Shown here in pieces: positions 32,548-43,309 of a DNA stretch of 64,000 nt. Below the pieces are notes generated by a model, which was not told where the DNA came from, made no database searches, and saw only the letters and a program-made list of their open reading frames with translations. How positions within the stretch are numbered: position 1 is the stretch's first letter; each line of letters begins with the position of its first letter. Made by a program: the position numbers and the translations under genes. Source of the DNA: Breviolum minutum Mf 1.05b.01 (lineage: Eukaryota; Sar; Dinophyceae; Suessiales; Symbiodiniaceae); assembly GCA_000507305.1 (NCBI GenBank), contig DF239432.1:143557-207556 (forward strand). Direction: 5' to 3'.

Positions 32548-33987
32548 CTATCTCTTCTTGCTGTACGCGCAGGAGGAGCGGCATCTGGGAGGAACCCGTC
32601 CGCCTTGCGGCATCATTGGAACCATTCGGCGCATCTCAGGGGTATCGGCAAGATGTTTCATCAGGTCAGTCACTGCTCTAACTTGAGCAGTGTTATACTG
32701 CCACGGGCTCCATGTGTCAACAATAATCAGATGAAGCCGTCGTATCTTGTACCAATGAGACACGTTGTCTTGCAGTGCCTCCGCTATAGCAAGAGGTGGA
32801 AGTTCCGGTGAAGTAAGGCAGTTACTGCTAGCCAACAGGCGCCCAAATTCTGCGTCAGACGGAGAGTTTCGGAAGGAACCTCCATGCAGATAGAAGTTAG
32901 CTTGGCCCTTGAACGCATGACCAGCACCGTACATGAGCGACCCAATGACTGTAGCGGCCCCTAGGAGTCCTTTCATAATTCCAGAAAGCTCGCACGTCGG
33001 CCACCACTGAGGAAGCCAACTTTGGTTTGTGCAACTATCACAGTATGGGGCAGTCATTCCTGCACAGGTTGTCACTCCTCTAGAGACAACAGCGCCTTGG
33101 GCTTCAGATACCCAGCTACTGGCCTTGAAATGGCTAACCATATCATTTTGATTATGCAAGACAGCTAAGCTGGATTTCGCATCGCGAAAGAATTTGAATT
33201 GGAGTTGCAGCCAATCCACCACTGCTCCAACATCCACCACGGCATGCAGATTAGCCCGGGGTACATCCCAAAAGACAGGCAAGAAGCCGCCACGTAGATC
33301 CTCATCAGGTGGCCCATCCTGTAGCAGAGGTAGGTCACAACGAGAGCAAAGGTGGAGCTCAGGATGGTGATGTTCCACTGGTAACTTGCCACACCTAGAT
33401 GGGCACTTAGCACACCTACGTTCACAAAATTGTGGGCGCAACACCATGGCTTGACTTTCAGCTTGAGGACATTGATGGGGCACGCCACCGAAAGCAGGAG
33501 GGGTGCCATTGGCAGCATCAAGCCACAGAGCACGGGCAGGCGGCACATTCTGCATGGGCAGCGGACGACCTTGCCAGAAGGCATATTCATACCTTTGTGG
33601 TGGGCAAGGTGAGAACGACCAAGGATCAGTAACCGCATGCGTAGCAATGACAGTGTCTGCCATGTTGACATGGGGGCAGCCTGCAGTTGCTGAGTTATCA
33701 TGCAAGGTGCTCTGCGCGTGGTGCTGCTCGAGGGTCCTATGTGAGCCAGTGCTACTATGGAGAGGGCCATTCTGGACATGCTGCTCTTGAGGAAAGCCTC
33801 TTCGCCCATCTGGCACAGTTCGACTTCTATCCTCAGGTGGCTCCTTTGTGGGTAATTCCTCAGGCAAGACCTGTTGCTGATCACGAAGCTCTCTTAGATA
33901 TGCCATACGTCGCACGATTCTGTCCTGCAGCTTTTGGAGTTCTTGAATGGAGAGCAGCGAGATGTCAATTTGCGACGCTTCATCCAT
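32548..33987 (-). CDS. Element A ORF3, 5' part: Cys-rich protein of unknown function
   Basis: The ATG at 33987 (MDEASQIDISLLSIQELQKL) begins a short helical segment. The frame also runs upstream to a GTG at 34065. Around residues 205-255 it holds paired cysteines, CERRCAKCPSRCGK then HLCSRCDLPL. A further pair, YCDSCTNQSWLPQWWP, comes later. These suit zinc binding. The rest is unrecognised. It ends at a stop near 32548, where the reading probably continues in another frame toward the 30916-32540 pieces. Confidence 0.55.
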   Translation of the reverse strand: MDEASQIDISLLSIQELQKLQDRIVRRMAYLRELRDQQQVLPEELPTKEPPEDRSRTVPDGRRGFPQEQHVQNGPLHSSTGSHRTLEQHHAQSTLHDNSATAGCPHVNMADTVIATHAVTDPWSFSPCPPQRYEYAFWQGRPLPMQNVPPARALWLDAANGTPPAFGGVPHQCPQAESQAMVLRPQFCERRCAKCPSRCGKLPVEHHHPELHLCSRCDLPLLQDGPPDEDLRGGFLPVFWDVPRANLHAVVDVGAVVDWLQLQFKFFRDAKSSLAVLHNQNDMVSHFKASSWVSEAQGAVVSRGVTTCAGMTAPYCDSCTNQSWLPQWWPTCELSGIMKGLLGAATVIGSLMYGAGHAFKGQANFYLHGGSFRNSPSDAEFGRLLASSNCLTSPELPPLAIAEALQDNVSHWYKIRRLHLIIVDTWSPWQYNTAQVRAVTDLMKHLADTPEMRRMVPMMPQGGRVPPRCRSSCAYSKKR

Positions 33988-35110
33988 AGTTGCACAGAAA
34001 GTGGCTTCAGTGAAGTAGCCTAAAGAGCAAGTGGAAACAGCAGACACCGAGGCGACTAGATGCACCGAAGGAGCCAGCCAGTGAAATCAGGCAAAACGAG
34101 CTTCTAGTGCCCAGATGCACCTCAGCCATTGAGCCTAAATGCACACACAGTAGCATCATACCCCGTATCAGGACGGAACAATGGGGCACTTCAATTGGCA
34201 CAAGTGTTCTGATTACTAAAACGTGTAACACTGGAAGAAAACAGACTTCTGCATCAACAAGCAAGACCTGCTTACTAAATTATAGGTTCCTAGCTTCATA
34301 CAGAAAGTCACCCAACCGAAAAATCGACTGGTGCTATTTGGATGAGCAGTTGATTACTAATAAACTCAGAGTGATCCAACCGGTGAGGGCTCACAACGTC
34401 ACCTGAAACGGGCAAGACACCCTGTATATTTTCACCGTCGCGCAACTGCCGCACTTGTCATGCGGACGAGGTGTATTAAATGGGGATTGGCCAAGGCGAG
34501 GTAACGCCAAAACCAGTCATTATGAATGCAGTTTCCCGTCACTCATGCAATGTGCCGAAGTATGTCTCCGGGTCATGGCAGAAGCACAAATGAGCAGGGC
34601 TATCATCACATAAGCGGATGTAGTGCTTGTCAATGGGACGATTGCATCGGGCACCACCATGAAGGACGGTACTCCACACCTCATCATTCCTGGAAGGACA
34701 TCCCAGGCCAGATTGTGTCCTGTCTCGACTTGTAGCGAAGGTAGGACGTGTGGGAAGGTCATGTCGTGGTGGGGTCGGGCTCCTCCGATTGGCAATGTCT
34801 TCCACCGGACAACCTGATCCAGAACTCTCAGGTGCTAGGATCTGCTGCCGATGGGCATCACGTTGGAGAGTGAGGCATCTTTCAATTTGACTCTGGCCAG
34901 CACTTTCTGCGCTAGCCCGGTTGAGTAAGGACTAACTCTCGATTGGTTGCTAATTCTCTCAACCCGAGGACCGAAATGGGGCATCTCCACTCTCCGCTCA
35001 TTTCCAGCAACCATAGCACCTGCGTGGAACGATACCGCAGCGCACAGATGCGCCTAGGTAGGTCAACGTACGAAAGCTCACAGCGAACAGACTCGCCTAA
35101 GCAATTGAGC
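33988..35110. other. Spacer between ORF2 and ORF3 of element A
   Basis: About 1.1 kb without a convincing gene. A minus-strand frame at 34539-34805 ends HLCFCHDPETYFGTLHE and may be a remnant. The equivalent spacer in element B is 1.3 kb, so a long inter-ORF leader seems to be a property of the family. Confidence 0.45.
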
Positions 35111-36106
35111 CTAAAGACGCCGGGAGCGTTTGTGCACACGGTCATGATAGGTGTCATCGACTAAATAGCTTCTGTTGCCTGTGAACACGGGACCTGGGTG
35201 CTTATTAGTGAAGACACACCTGGGCACCTGTGCAGAGTCTGGTGGAAAAACAAAGGACACAGGAGGAGGAGTGGAAAAGCACTCTTTGGCCCCTTCAAAT
35301 TCACTAGAAAGGTCACGAATCTGAAAGAGCGGGTCAGTATGTGGACACCGCGGGAAGGTATATTTGATGGCCTCCTTTTCGGCTTCTCTAATATCTGTAC
35401 TAGGTATAGTCTTAGAGATCCAGATACCATCATGCAACCAGATAATGGAGGAACATCTATGTCTTCTCTGTAGTGCTCGCACAAAGCAACACATAAGGCG
35501 TGTTTCAACAAATTCGCAAGCAAAGAATCCTCTATTAACGTGGTTGACCTCTAAGCCAGTTCTACTCTTCAAGATCGAGGAAGCGCAGGCGTTCTTAGCA
35601 GCTTCAAGGTTATACGCGATAGCCGTAACGTAGCCAGCCGTTTGGAGGTGATGCGTCTGCAAAAATCTAAGGGCGCTGGCGGCGCTAGTGTTAATGACTC
35701 GTATGGGAAACATTTTGACTACATTTTCACCCGCTACCAAACGGTTTCCTTCCCAAATCAATTCCAATTGTCGGCGGAGTTGCGAGATTGGAGGAAGAGT
35801 GGGTGCATGCGAGTGCCGTCGAATTAGCTCGTAATGTGCACCAACAATGTCAACCTCTTGATGATTGTTCGCGAATAGATACGCACGTATTACCTTCGGA
35901 TGCATTTGGGCACACGCCTGCTTGGCATACACTCTTCCTGCGCCGTCGGTGGCGCTGGCTACATATTCGACAGTATGCGCAGTTGTAAGTTTACGTGTTG
36001 ACAAAGCAATTTGGCACAGTGCTCTTTTGCACATGCGGCTGTGTTTGGGGAACCAACAAAGAAAGCTCCCGGAAGGTGCACCCAGGTAATTCACGAAGTG
36101 CAACAA
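35111..36106 (-). CDS. Element A ORF2 C-terminal domain: family-A-like polymerase motifs
   Basis: The 331-residue frame reads GRVYAKQACAQMHPKVIRAY, then EVDIVGAHYELI (candidate motif A with its Asp). FACEFVETRLM follows, and later SSIIWLHDGIWIS (HDG, candidate motif C). This order (GR-Y, a conserved Arg helix, an acidic-hydrophobic DI-x-GAH strand, a Glu helix and HDG) is what I know from the virophage/transposon branch of superfamily A polymerases (TV-Pol). Element B has the same blocks. The match is by motif only. It directly follows RNase H in ORF2, so it probably belongs to the same polyprotein. Confidence 0.55.
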   Translation of the reverse strand: MLHFVNYLGAPSGSFLCWFPKHSRMCKRALCQIALSTRKLTTAHTVEYVASATDGAGRVYAKQACAQMHPKVIRAYLFANNHQEVDIVGAHYELIRRHSHAPTLPPISQLRRQLELIWEGNRLVAGENVVKMFPIRVINTSAASALRFLQTHHLQTAGYVTAIAYNLEAAKNACASSILKSRTGLEVNHVNRGFFACEFVETRLMCCFVRALQRRHRCSSIIWLHDGIWISKTIPSTDIREAEKEAIKYTFPRCPHTDPLFQIRDLSSEFEGAKECFSTPPPVSFVFPPDSAQVPRCVFTNKHPGPVFTGNRSYLVDDTYHDRVHKRSRRL

Positions 36107-36282
36107 CTAACTTGCCATCAACATGCTCTCCTAGAATACTGGCGTTGTTGTTAAGTAAAAGCTCATATGGAGGATCAACCTGATGTTCCTGAATCCTGTC
36201 ATGGCGTTGTCCAGTCTGAAGCTGGGTGAGCAATAGCGCAGACGCCTGTCCAGCTTGGTCCTCAGCAACAAAGTTCGCTTCC

Positions 36283-36780
36283 CTAGGGCGACATTCTGTG
36301 GACGACCCCGGTGCAAGGCGACTGCGCATCAGGCTGAAATCGGTCAATGACAGGTACCAAGTCCTGCCTCCGAAAGCGGGATTGGAAGCGGAGATGATTA
36401 AGTAAAGGTAGAATATCTCCTTGAATGCGATCCAGAGGGAGAGGCTTTACATTGTATTCAGCACACGTATGCACGTATCTATCGTAAAGCTTCATGGAGA
36501 GATCCGCACCGTAGACTTCAGCAACAATATTATCTTTGCACCCTTCGATCGAGATGCAGCTCCAAGCAAGCAGCTGTAGGCCTTGTGCTGAGATAGAGTA
36601 CATAGCCGCCCCTGCCCCACCTGCCTCTTAGTACCGATGGGCCGACCCATCAAACTGGCAGAAGATCTTAGCAGCACCAAAATCAGCTGGGATGAGTAAG
36701 TCTCCTTGCCCAACATCAGACAAAAGAGTTACATGGAGGTGGTAATCTCCACACGAGCAATACACCATGCTTAGGTGCAC
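36283..36780 (-). pseudogene. Element A ORF2: RNase H domain, frameshifted
   Basis: FCQFDGSAHRY carries the first Asp and is in one frame. AGAAMYSISAQGLQLLAWSC, EVYGADLSMKLYDRYV (Glu) and RIQGDILPLLNHL (second Asp) are in another, with the change at about 36600. The layout equals the intact RNase H of element B (QFDGGAFREHRVGGAGIVLW...). It lies between the Cys motif and the polymerase-like domain. Confidence 0.65.
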
Positions 36781-37065
36781 ATTCCTGTGCCTTTCGACAG
36801 GTGTAATGCACATTTCACGAAAGGCGGACGCTTGAACGGAACATGTAGGCAGAACACAAAGAAGATCTCCTGCTCACTTTTTGCAAGTAGCTGTGTTCAC
36901 AATCGGAGGCAAGTGCATACTCTCTATCTGAGTCGGCGGGGCTCTGACAGCTGCAATATTTAAAGTGCAGACTCGACATGTGGGAGTACTTCGCCGTGTT
37001 TGAAAGAGAGGGATTTTGAGTTCTTTCACAGCATCCTGCGATACCTGCTCAATTACGGTCTCAAG

Positions 37066-37338
37066 TCACTCCAGACACTCTTCATTTCTCCTTGCTGTTG
37101 GTGCAGAAAGGCCCCTTGTTGCCGCAGTAGTCGGCGAAAAGCAGCCACGACGAGTGTACAGATCGGCGCTTCTCGAGGATCTGATCGCAATGTCATTCAG
37201 TGTGACCACAGGGGCGGCTGGCTGAATTAAGACATATGCAGCCAAAAGTGGAACAATGCACCATCGAGTCCAGTGGCCAATGGAGTTATCTCCACATCCA
37301 CATGCTATGCAACTCAGATGGCGAGAAGTAGGCCGCAT
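37066..37338 (-). pseudogene. Element A ORF2: Cys motif between RT and RNase H
   Basis: SCIACGCGDNSIGHWTRWCI matches LDCGHGDNSVQDWLRFCPVP of element B at the same place. The C-x2-CGxGDNS...W.R.C pattern looks like a zinc knuckle specific to this element family. The flanking frames are broken. Confidence 0.6.
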
Positions 37339-37697
37339 CTAGCGCTGTCTTAAGTTGGTGTCCAAAGAAACAATTTACCAGGGGTGTGAGGCATCTTGCC
37401 TCCACACATTATTCGCAGAGAGGCTCTTGTACTCCTCCTGGAAAGGTATCCCCACTCAACCCGCATCCTTGACAGAGTTGTGCATGTCTTGTACCTCGCA
37501 GTGCCAACCACACATCATCATCTTGGTTAACAGACCACTGCAGTAGGGCGTACCTTGCGATGCCATATTTGGAGCACTTGGCAACTAGGTGGATCCATTG
37601 ACAGGAAATTCCTTGACTCCAACCTTCTCGAATGATCTTCTTGTCCAGGTAAATGCGCGCTGCACATTGCATACCTGCGACAATTGTAGATTTGAGT

Positions 37698-39559
37698 CTA
37701 CCATCCAACCACAGATTTTTGCCTCTGATTGCTGCTCATTTGGTCATGGTCATTCAGCCATAAATCCTCATAGTGGTTGTCTGAACGAAAATACAGCCCT
37801 ACGGCAGAAACGGTGACCGAGAGCGCCGGGTCCAACATCACTGAAACGCCAAGGAATCGCAACACATAGTAGGGTAGCATTTCTGATTCAATCCAGTGCC
37901 TCCCTATAATAAACTTTGCTGCTTGCTGACGAAGGAAATTGAGGTCCTGTGAGCTGACTCCAAAATAGGATGCTGTATAGGGCATGACACTCAGGATGTA
38001 TGTATTGAAGCAAGTACTCCTGGCAATGACGGAAAGAGAAGGTGCCCTAAAATTCTTCAGTCTTAATTGGAATTTTTTGAAAGGGGCAGGTTTACACTCT
38101 TGCAGTGAAAGGATAGGATGGCTGTCAGACCAGTCTCCACTGTCATCAAACTGCAATCGCCCAAAGATAGTAAGTCCCAATGCCGGGGCATGAGGTGTGA
38201 TGGCATGCACCCCATACCCTGATCTTTCTGCAAAAGCCAACGCCAAGGGGCGTAGCCTGACGTTAGTAACAATGTGAGATTTGCTTTTACAGCTACACGA
38301 CATTGCAGCAAAAAAACCAATCTTGTGCATGTCAAAGCCATGGATAATATCAACGCCCTGTACGTAGCTGACGTTGAGTGCAAAATGAGTCGCCTCATTT
38401 TCATTTGCACCTTGCGGAAGGTTGGTAACCGGCCATTGGGCAAATCCAATTACCAAGGAGTTATAACCTGGGCGAAGGGTTGCCCGAAGAGCAGCCGTGG
38501 CTGTCGGGTACGCGGGACTGTTCAGAATGTCAGGCCAAGTCTGTGGAATCTGAGAACAACTTAGTTTGGAAGGTCCAAATCTCATCTGGCTATTGGATAG
38601 ACTGCGGTAGCACTCATGTGCATCTACGACAAAGCCTGCCGATCGAACAGCAGTGTAGCATTGCGAAACCTGATGGAGCCAACTGGCATCTTGCGCATTT
38701 CCAATCACTGTTGTGTCGTCAACATAAGCATGGACAGAGATGACATTTGGTATTCTGTTCAAATAATGAAACAGAGGATCCAAGGCAAAACAAAACAGGA
38801 AGACTGAAAATGAGCGGCCCATGTCAACTCCCCGCCGGATGACTCTGCTGGGTAAGAGGCGACCTTGTACCTTGTGGGTGACCCTCCTATCAAACAGGAT
38901 AAATTGGGAATAACGGATCACCCATGAGGGTGCACCCTTTATACGGAGCAAAGCAATGATCCAATACGGGTTGACTCTCTCAAAGGCTTTGGACAGATCG
39001 GCTAAAAGGGTACAAGACGCTCCTGTGCCATCAAGACAGCTTGTATCGCAGTGACGGCCCGTGGTGGCTCCTTGAACATTGACATGACTGTTTGCGAGGG
39101 GTGTAGATTATGGGCAACAGCCTTCATGACGACAGCAGCAATACTGCCATCCACTAGTCGCTTAAGGGTGTTCGGCATACCAAGTGGGCGGAAGTTGTCC
39201 GCCTCCGGACCCATTTTCGCCTTAGGAATCCAAACTCCAACCTGTAGGGGTGGCAAGGCTGTTTCATTCATGATGTCAAAGAAGTAGCTAGTCATAGCAT
39301 CAACCGTAACCTCTGGGAGAAGACGCCAGGCAGAGTACGGTAAGCCGTCAGGTCCAGGAGCTGAGTCTTTGGTATGTAGTAAGGTGTGAAGCAGGTCGCT
39401 TTTTTGAGGCAGAGGTACATCCGGCCAAATGTCACTAGACCTGTAATGGTCAAGACTCAACCGGTGCCTCAAACCAGAAGGTTCTGGTAGCCAACATGGC
39501 GGAATCAAGATCTCTGGGTGTGCGGCACTGATTGCCATCTTCTTTGAAGATGGGGCCAT
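37698..39559 (-). pseudogene. Element A ORF2: LINE-type reverse transcriptase, one frameshift
   Basis: The upstream frame (39559-39002) reads DSAPGPDGLPYSAWR, WIPKAKMGPEADNFRPLG and LHPSQTVMSMFKEPPRAVTA. At about 39030 the frame changes, and the second piece reads LLADLSKAFERVNPYWI (first catalytic Asp), RGVDMGRSFSVFLF and HAYVDDTTVIG (YVDD box). It ends at 37698 after a long thumb/connection. The series of motifs and the missing integrase are typical of non-LTR retrotransposon RT. The usual PQG of the palm is replaced by GVDMGRSFS, as in element B. Confidence 0.83.
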
Positions 39560-40397
39560 TATAAGAATTAATTTTTGGGCAGATGCTCCTCATGCGCTCC
39601 CAGAATGCAACCATGTTGCCTATTCCCCTCGCTTGAGAGTCGACAGGGTCACACGGTAAGTACGGTATACCTCCAACATATTCGTCAATGACGGCAAACA
39701 TCTCTTGAATGTGAAGCCTAGACATTGCAATTGAACCGTTAACAAGCGCCAGCGATTCAACAGACTGAATAACTGCCCCTTTAGAGTGAAGAATAAGGTC
39801 TTGCACAACTTCTACTGGGAGATTTATCCAAGAATCAGCTGAGTGTAAGAACTTCCTTGCTTTGAGGTAAGGAAAGGAAGTAGTAGGATTGGACTTCCCT
39901 GGCTGAGTGCGCCACCAAGACCAAAAGGTCGCAGCAATTGACAAGTATGCATTGGAGAGTAATGATTGGCAACTATTGGTGTGGTCAGCCCTCTGTTCAT
40001 AGATTGATCCACCCTGACTTTCTTCATCCGTAGCAACGTCAACATCCGGAAGGTGGATAGTCTCACATTCTCTGCCATTCCCATGCATAGGCTGGTGCAA
40101 CGAAGGAGACAGACCTCCCGTGCTGCGCCTATTTGCTTCAAAACCTTGAAAACATAACGTTGCATGCTCAGGAGGTGAGGAAACAACATTATGAACCTGT
40201 GCGCCGCAAAGCTGGACAGGTGCAATGCAGTAATCCTCAGCAGCATCTACTTCATTATTTTCTGAATCAATGACTGCCGCGAATCCATTCCAGCGAGGCA
40301 AATGCTGAAAGATACCGTTCCTTTGGCGATGCAGAAGACGAACAAGGCTATACAGCGGAGATACGTCTTTAGGGACATTGCCATCCTTCCCTGGCAT
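39450..40397 (-). pseudogene. Element A ORF2: linker between endonuclease and RT
   Basis: This frame overlaps the endonuclease frame upstream and the RT frame downstream, so two small indels are implied. It shares with element B the blocks TFWSWWRTQPGKSN (IWSWWRHSSRSNK in B) and RDLDSAMLATRTFW (ADLDRALRATRSFW in B) just before the RT. It has no enzymatic motif. Confidence 0.65.
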
Positions 40398-41476
40398 AAA
40401 AACATTAGAGGGTATAGCTTCGTGCTTGAGGTCCTGAGGGCAGTTGATAACTGCGGGCTTTGAAGCTTGAGTATAAAGTGGCCTTGTAATCCTCTTGGCT
40501 CAATAGCAAAGACTTGAGGATTCCACCTCGCAGAACTGACCCACTCCTCTGGGACTAAGCAGCGGTCCAGGTTAGAGATGCCGCCCGGGTAGCGATATGT
40601 GCCTAGGGTAGGATGAACGTCAAAGGCATGTAAGGTATCCAACCACCTTCTCCACAACTCAGGACATTTTTCATCGGCAGGATTGAAGTCTCCTGCTACG
40701 AGGATACCAGCCTCAACTTTTTCATACCTATCCCAGGCAGACAAGACAGCTAACAGGTCCTGACGAACTTGTTCAGGGTGTAGATATATAGAAACGATGT
40801 AGAACGAACTGCCGCGATCAGATACAAGCGCAACGACAGCTTTGCCATCAACAAGGACATGCCAGTTCTTCAGGGTAAATCCCGGAGGAATCAAAATAGC
40901 TGTGCCCCCTGACCAATTGCCTTGCCGAGTACGAATGGCATGAGTTTCAGCAATCTGGAGTCCAGGAATATGTTGGTGGACCGTTTCCTTCTGGGACCCT
41001 GACCACTTGGTTTCCTGGATGCACAGCGGTCCTTGTTTAAGAAGCCTCTTACATTTCCTCATTTTTTGGTCTTCCTTAGGACATTTAGGTCCACTCCAAC
41101 TATCGAGGTTCCAAGAATGGAGTGTTCGTAGTCTTGTCGGGAGGACTTGCTTAATCTGGATACGATGGTCAAGGAATAACATGCCAACTTCCCTGAGTCT
41201 AGCGCGATTACGGTCGAGAAAATAAGGAGAGGATAAGCACCGGTTCCACACAACCTCTGCCAATTGAAGAGATTGACATACCATTTGCAAGGGTATTCGC
41301 CGCCAATGAACAGCAATGTTCAAAAGATGAGGGATGAAGGCTAAATCACGCACCTGAATAGAGTGTCTTGGAGCACTGAAATTAGACCGAGTAGTAAAAG
41401 CATCTTTGAGTAAAAGCTTGAACAGCAGTTTGATAGAACGACAGGCATTGGCATCACAGTTGCCAAGCGAAGTCAT
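40247..41476 (-). CDS. Element A ORF2 start: AP-type endonuclease (EEP fold)
   Basis: The ATG at 41476 lies 3 nt after the TAA of ORF1 (TAA-GCT-ATG). After about 130 unrecognised residues come CIQETKWSG (catalytic Glu), SGGTAILIPPG, IYLHPEQ, LVAGDFNPA (Asp and Asn), SNLDRCLVP and GHFILKL. This is the order of exonuclease-endonuclease-phosphatase enzymes that nick target DNA for LINE insertion. The Asp of the usual SDH triad is not obvious (LQGHF). The frame then passes into linker sequence and shifts. Confidence 0.82.
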   Translation of the reverse strand: MTSLGNCDANACRSIKLLFKLLLKDAFTTRSNFSAPRHSIQVRDLAFIPHLLNIAVHWRRIPLQMVCQSLQLAEVVWNRCLSSPYFLDRNRARLREVGMLFLDHRIQIKQVLPTRLRTLHSWNLDSWSGPKCPKEDQKMRKCKRLLKQGPLCIQETKWSGSQKETVHQHIPGLQIAETHAIRTRQGNWSGGTAILIPPGFTLKNWHVLVDGKAVVALVSDRGSSFYIVSIYLHPEQVRQDLLAVLSAWDRYEKVEAGILVAGDFNPADEKCPELWRRWLDTLHAFDVHPTLGTYRYPGGISNLDRCLVPEEWVSSARWNPQVFAIEPRGLQGHFILKLQSPQLSTALRTSSTKLYPLMFLCQGRMAMSLKTYLRCIALFVFCIAKGTVSFSICLAGMDSRQSLIQKIMK

Positions 41477-41479
41477 AGC

Positions 41480-42376
41480 TTATAAAAGGCATCTTGGCCG
41501 CAGCCAAGCATCCAAAGATTCTTTGGGTCCTGCCGCTCTAACCAAAAAAATGCTGGAAAAGCCACCGCGGAACCTTGTCGGAGAAAAAAGGAGCTGAAAG
41601 TTTTTCACTGACATCAGGGAGAGCATTGGATCGAGGGATCTGGTAAAAATACTTAAAAGTTCCGTAATAATGTGTACAAAAACTAAATGTGTGACAACTT
41701 GCAAAGGTGCGACGTACCCAAGGACATTGATTCGACCCATTCCACAATCAATGCCAATCACATGAGCAACAGTATGTGCACATTCAGCCGTTTCAAAATT
41801 TTGACCGTGCCAAGGGCATTGTCGAATTTCTTTTAACTTTTCCAGAAAGCAACAGGGGCACGCCTTCTGCGTCGCGATGAAATTTTGACAATGAAGAGCC
41901 CACTCTTCACCTTGAATTTCAACAAAGAAATACTCCTCCGAGTCGTATGTTTTGACGCTGCTTGCTCTGGGGAGTATTTCAGGAGCAGTTCCTGTTAACA
42001 AGTGCTCATTGTACGCCGTTGCACCCAAAACTGTGATGAAAGGAGCTGTCAGCCTATAGAGTCCATCCCGATAGTCACAAAGCAAAAGAAGCTTGGGTTG
42101 AGAGTTGCCAAGGTAATACACTGCACAAGCCCTTGCTGTGCCGATCAAAACGAGATATCCAACAGGCCAGAATGACCTCTTGGTAGCGGCAACTGTAGAA
42201 AGCAGGCTCCTAACAAATAAGACATGACTGGGAGCAGCGTACCACCCACCTCGGATCCTTTGAATATCCTCAACCACAGGGAATTGCGGGCGATTGTCAT
42301 TGAACGTTTGCACTGCTTTGGCAGCTTGAGTATCTCCCCACAATAGTTTGATGAGATTGTCCGGTTCATACAGCAA
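41480..42376 (-). CDS. Element A ORF1 C-terminal domain, unknown function
   Basis: Open frame ending at TAA 41480. FWPVGYLVLIGTARACAVYY and CDYRDGLYRL parallel YFVGWELRVARTAALVLYEN and LHDFDRLYL of element B. It also holds KACPCCFLEKLKEIRQCPWH, possibly zinc-binding. I do not recognise the family. Its position after the methyltransferase and just before the endonuclease ORF, in both copies, makes it the second half of ORF1. Confidence 0.6.
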   Translation of the reverse strand: MLYEPDNLIKLLWGDTQAAKAVQTFNDNRPQFPVVEDIQRIRGGWYAAPSHVLFVRSLLSTVAATKRSFWPVGYLVLIGTARACAVYYLGNSQPKLLLLCDYRDGLYRLTAPFITVLGATAYNEHLLTGTAPEILPRASSVKTYDSEEYFFVEIQGEEWALHCQNFIATQKACPCCFLEKLKEIRQCPWHGQNFETAECAHTVAHVIGIDCGMGRINVLGYVAPLQVVTHLVFVHIITELLSIFTRSLDPMLSLMSVKNFQLLFSPTRFRGGFSSIFLVRAAGPKESLDAWLRPRCLL

Positions 42377-42618
42377 AGAGACGGGTGCTCTAATCGAATC
42401 AAAATACGCGGAAAGCTCAGCCTGCTCAAGGGCCCAACAAGCATCTTCAATAAGTCAACCGTTGCATCAATACCAAAGTCTCTTCTTTGATCTTGCTTGC
42501 TCACTTCAACCTTTCTTATTGTTGGTTGACAATGAAAGCTTCAACAGCAAGGAAGATAGGCATCTGTTCAACGATCGGCAATTGAGAACGCTTGCTCAGC
42601 ATATATAGAGAAAACTTT

Positions 42619-43309
42619 TTAGGGATCCGCAACAAAGCCTTCTGGTCCTTCAATCTCATTGTTAACCCCTTTTTGGAAGACTTCATTGCTGCCAAGCACT
42701 GACGAAATCAAGGCAGAAAGAATTGCCGCAAATGTTCCGTATAGTTGTGAAAGTGAGCTCTTTGGCATCCTGGTCACTGGTCTTTTGCCAGCAGTCCTCA
42801 AGCCCACAGAGCTTGGACGACTGCAGGCGACAAGAAAGAATGCTCCTGGATCCAACTTGGCCGATAAGTCCATGCATGAAGCCTGCAAAGGTGAAGTCTT
42901 GACATGGAGAGCCACCGATGATAATCCACTTGAGTCCTGGAAAGAGAGCAGCCGTTTCACGAAGAAGGGACATTTTTTGCAATCGTCCCCCAGGGCAGGA
43001 GAGAGTGCTCTGAGAGGCAGTCCACGGTAATGGTATGTCGCGTCTCACTGAAGTAGCATTGACTTTATGTGTTACTCCAGTGATGGATGGCGGCACATGC
43101 TCTCTGACCTTTGTTGAGGGCATGACCTCACGCTGAGTGGTGGATGCCAGAACAACTGGCACCACCTCCACCTTCTGGCTTAATCTGCTGGTAATTCTGT
43201 GTGAGTGACCACAGGTTTTTTTTTGTCTAATGGCTGCATGGCTCAACGAAGGTCGTTGTCCGGGCGGTCGCCCGTCTGTCAGCACTAGGTGTCTGTATTG
43301 AAGTGACAA
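42619..43309 (-). pseudogene. Element A ORF1: DNMT3-like cytosine methyltransferase remnant
   Basis: LKWIIIGGSPCQDFTFAGFM carries the PC of methyltransferase motif IV, followed by GLIGQVGSRS, as in copy B (AAGFPCPDLTVIGRGNGLLG). Downstream the reading breaks into other frames; SMKSSKKGL at about 42680 would correspond to the post-ENA segment of B. No motif I (DxGxG-like) could be found upstream. So the N-terminal half is lost or too diverged, and the copy is very probably inactive. Confidence 0.65.
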
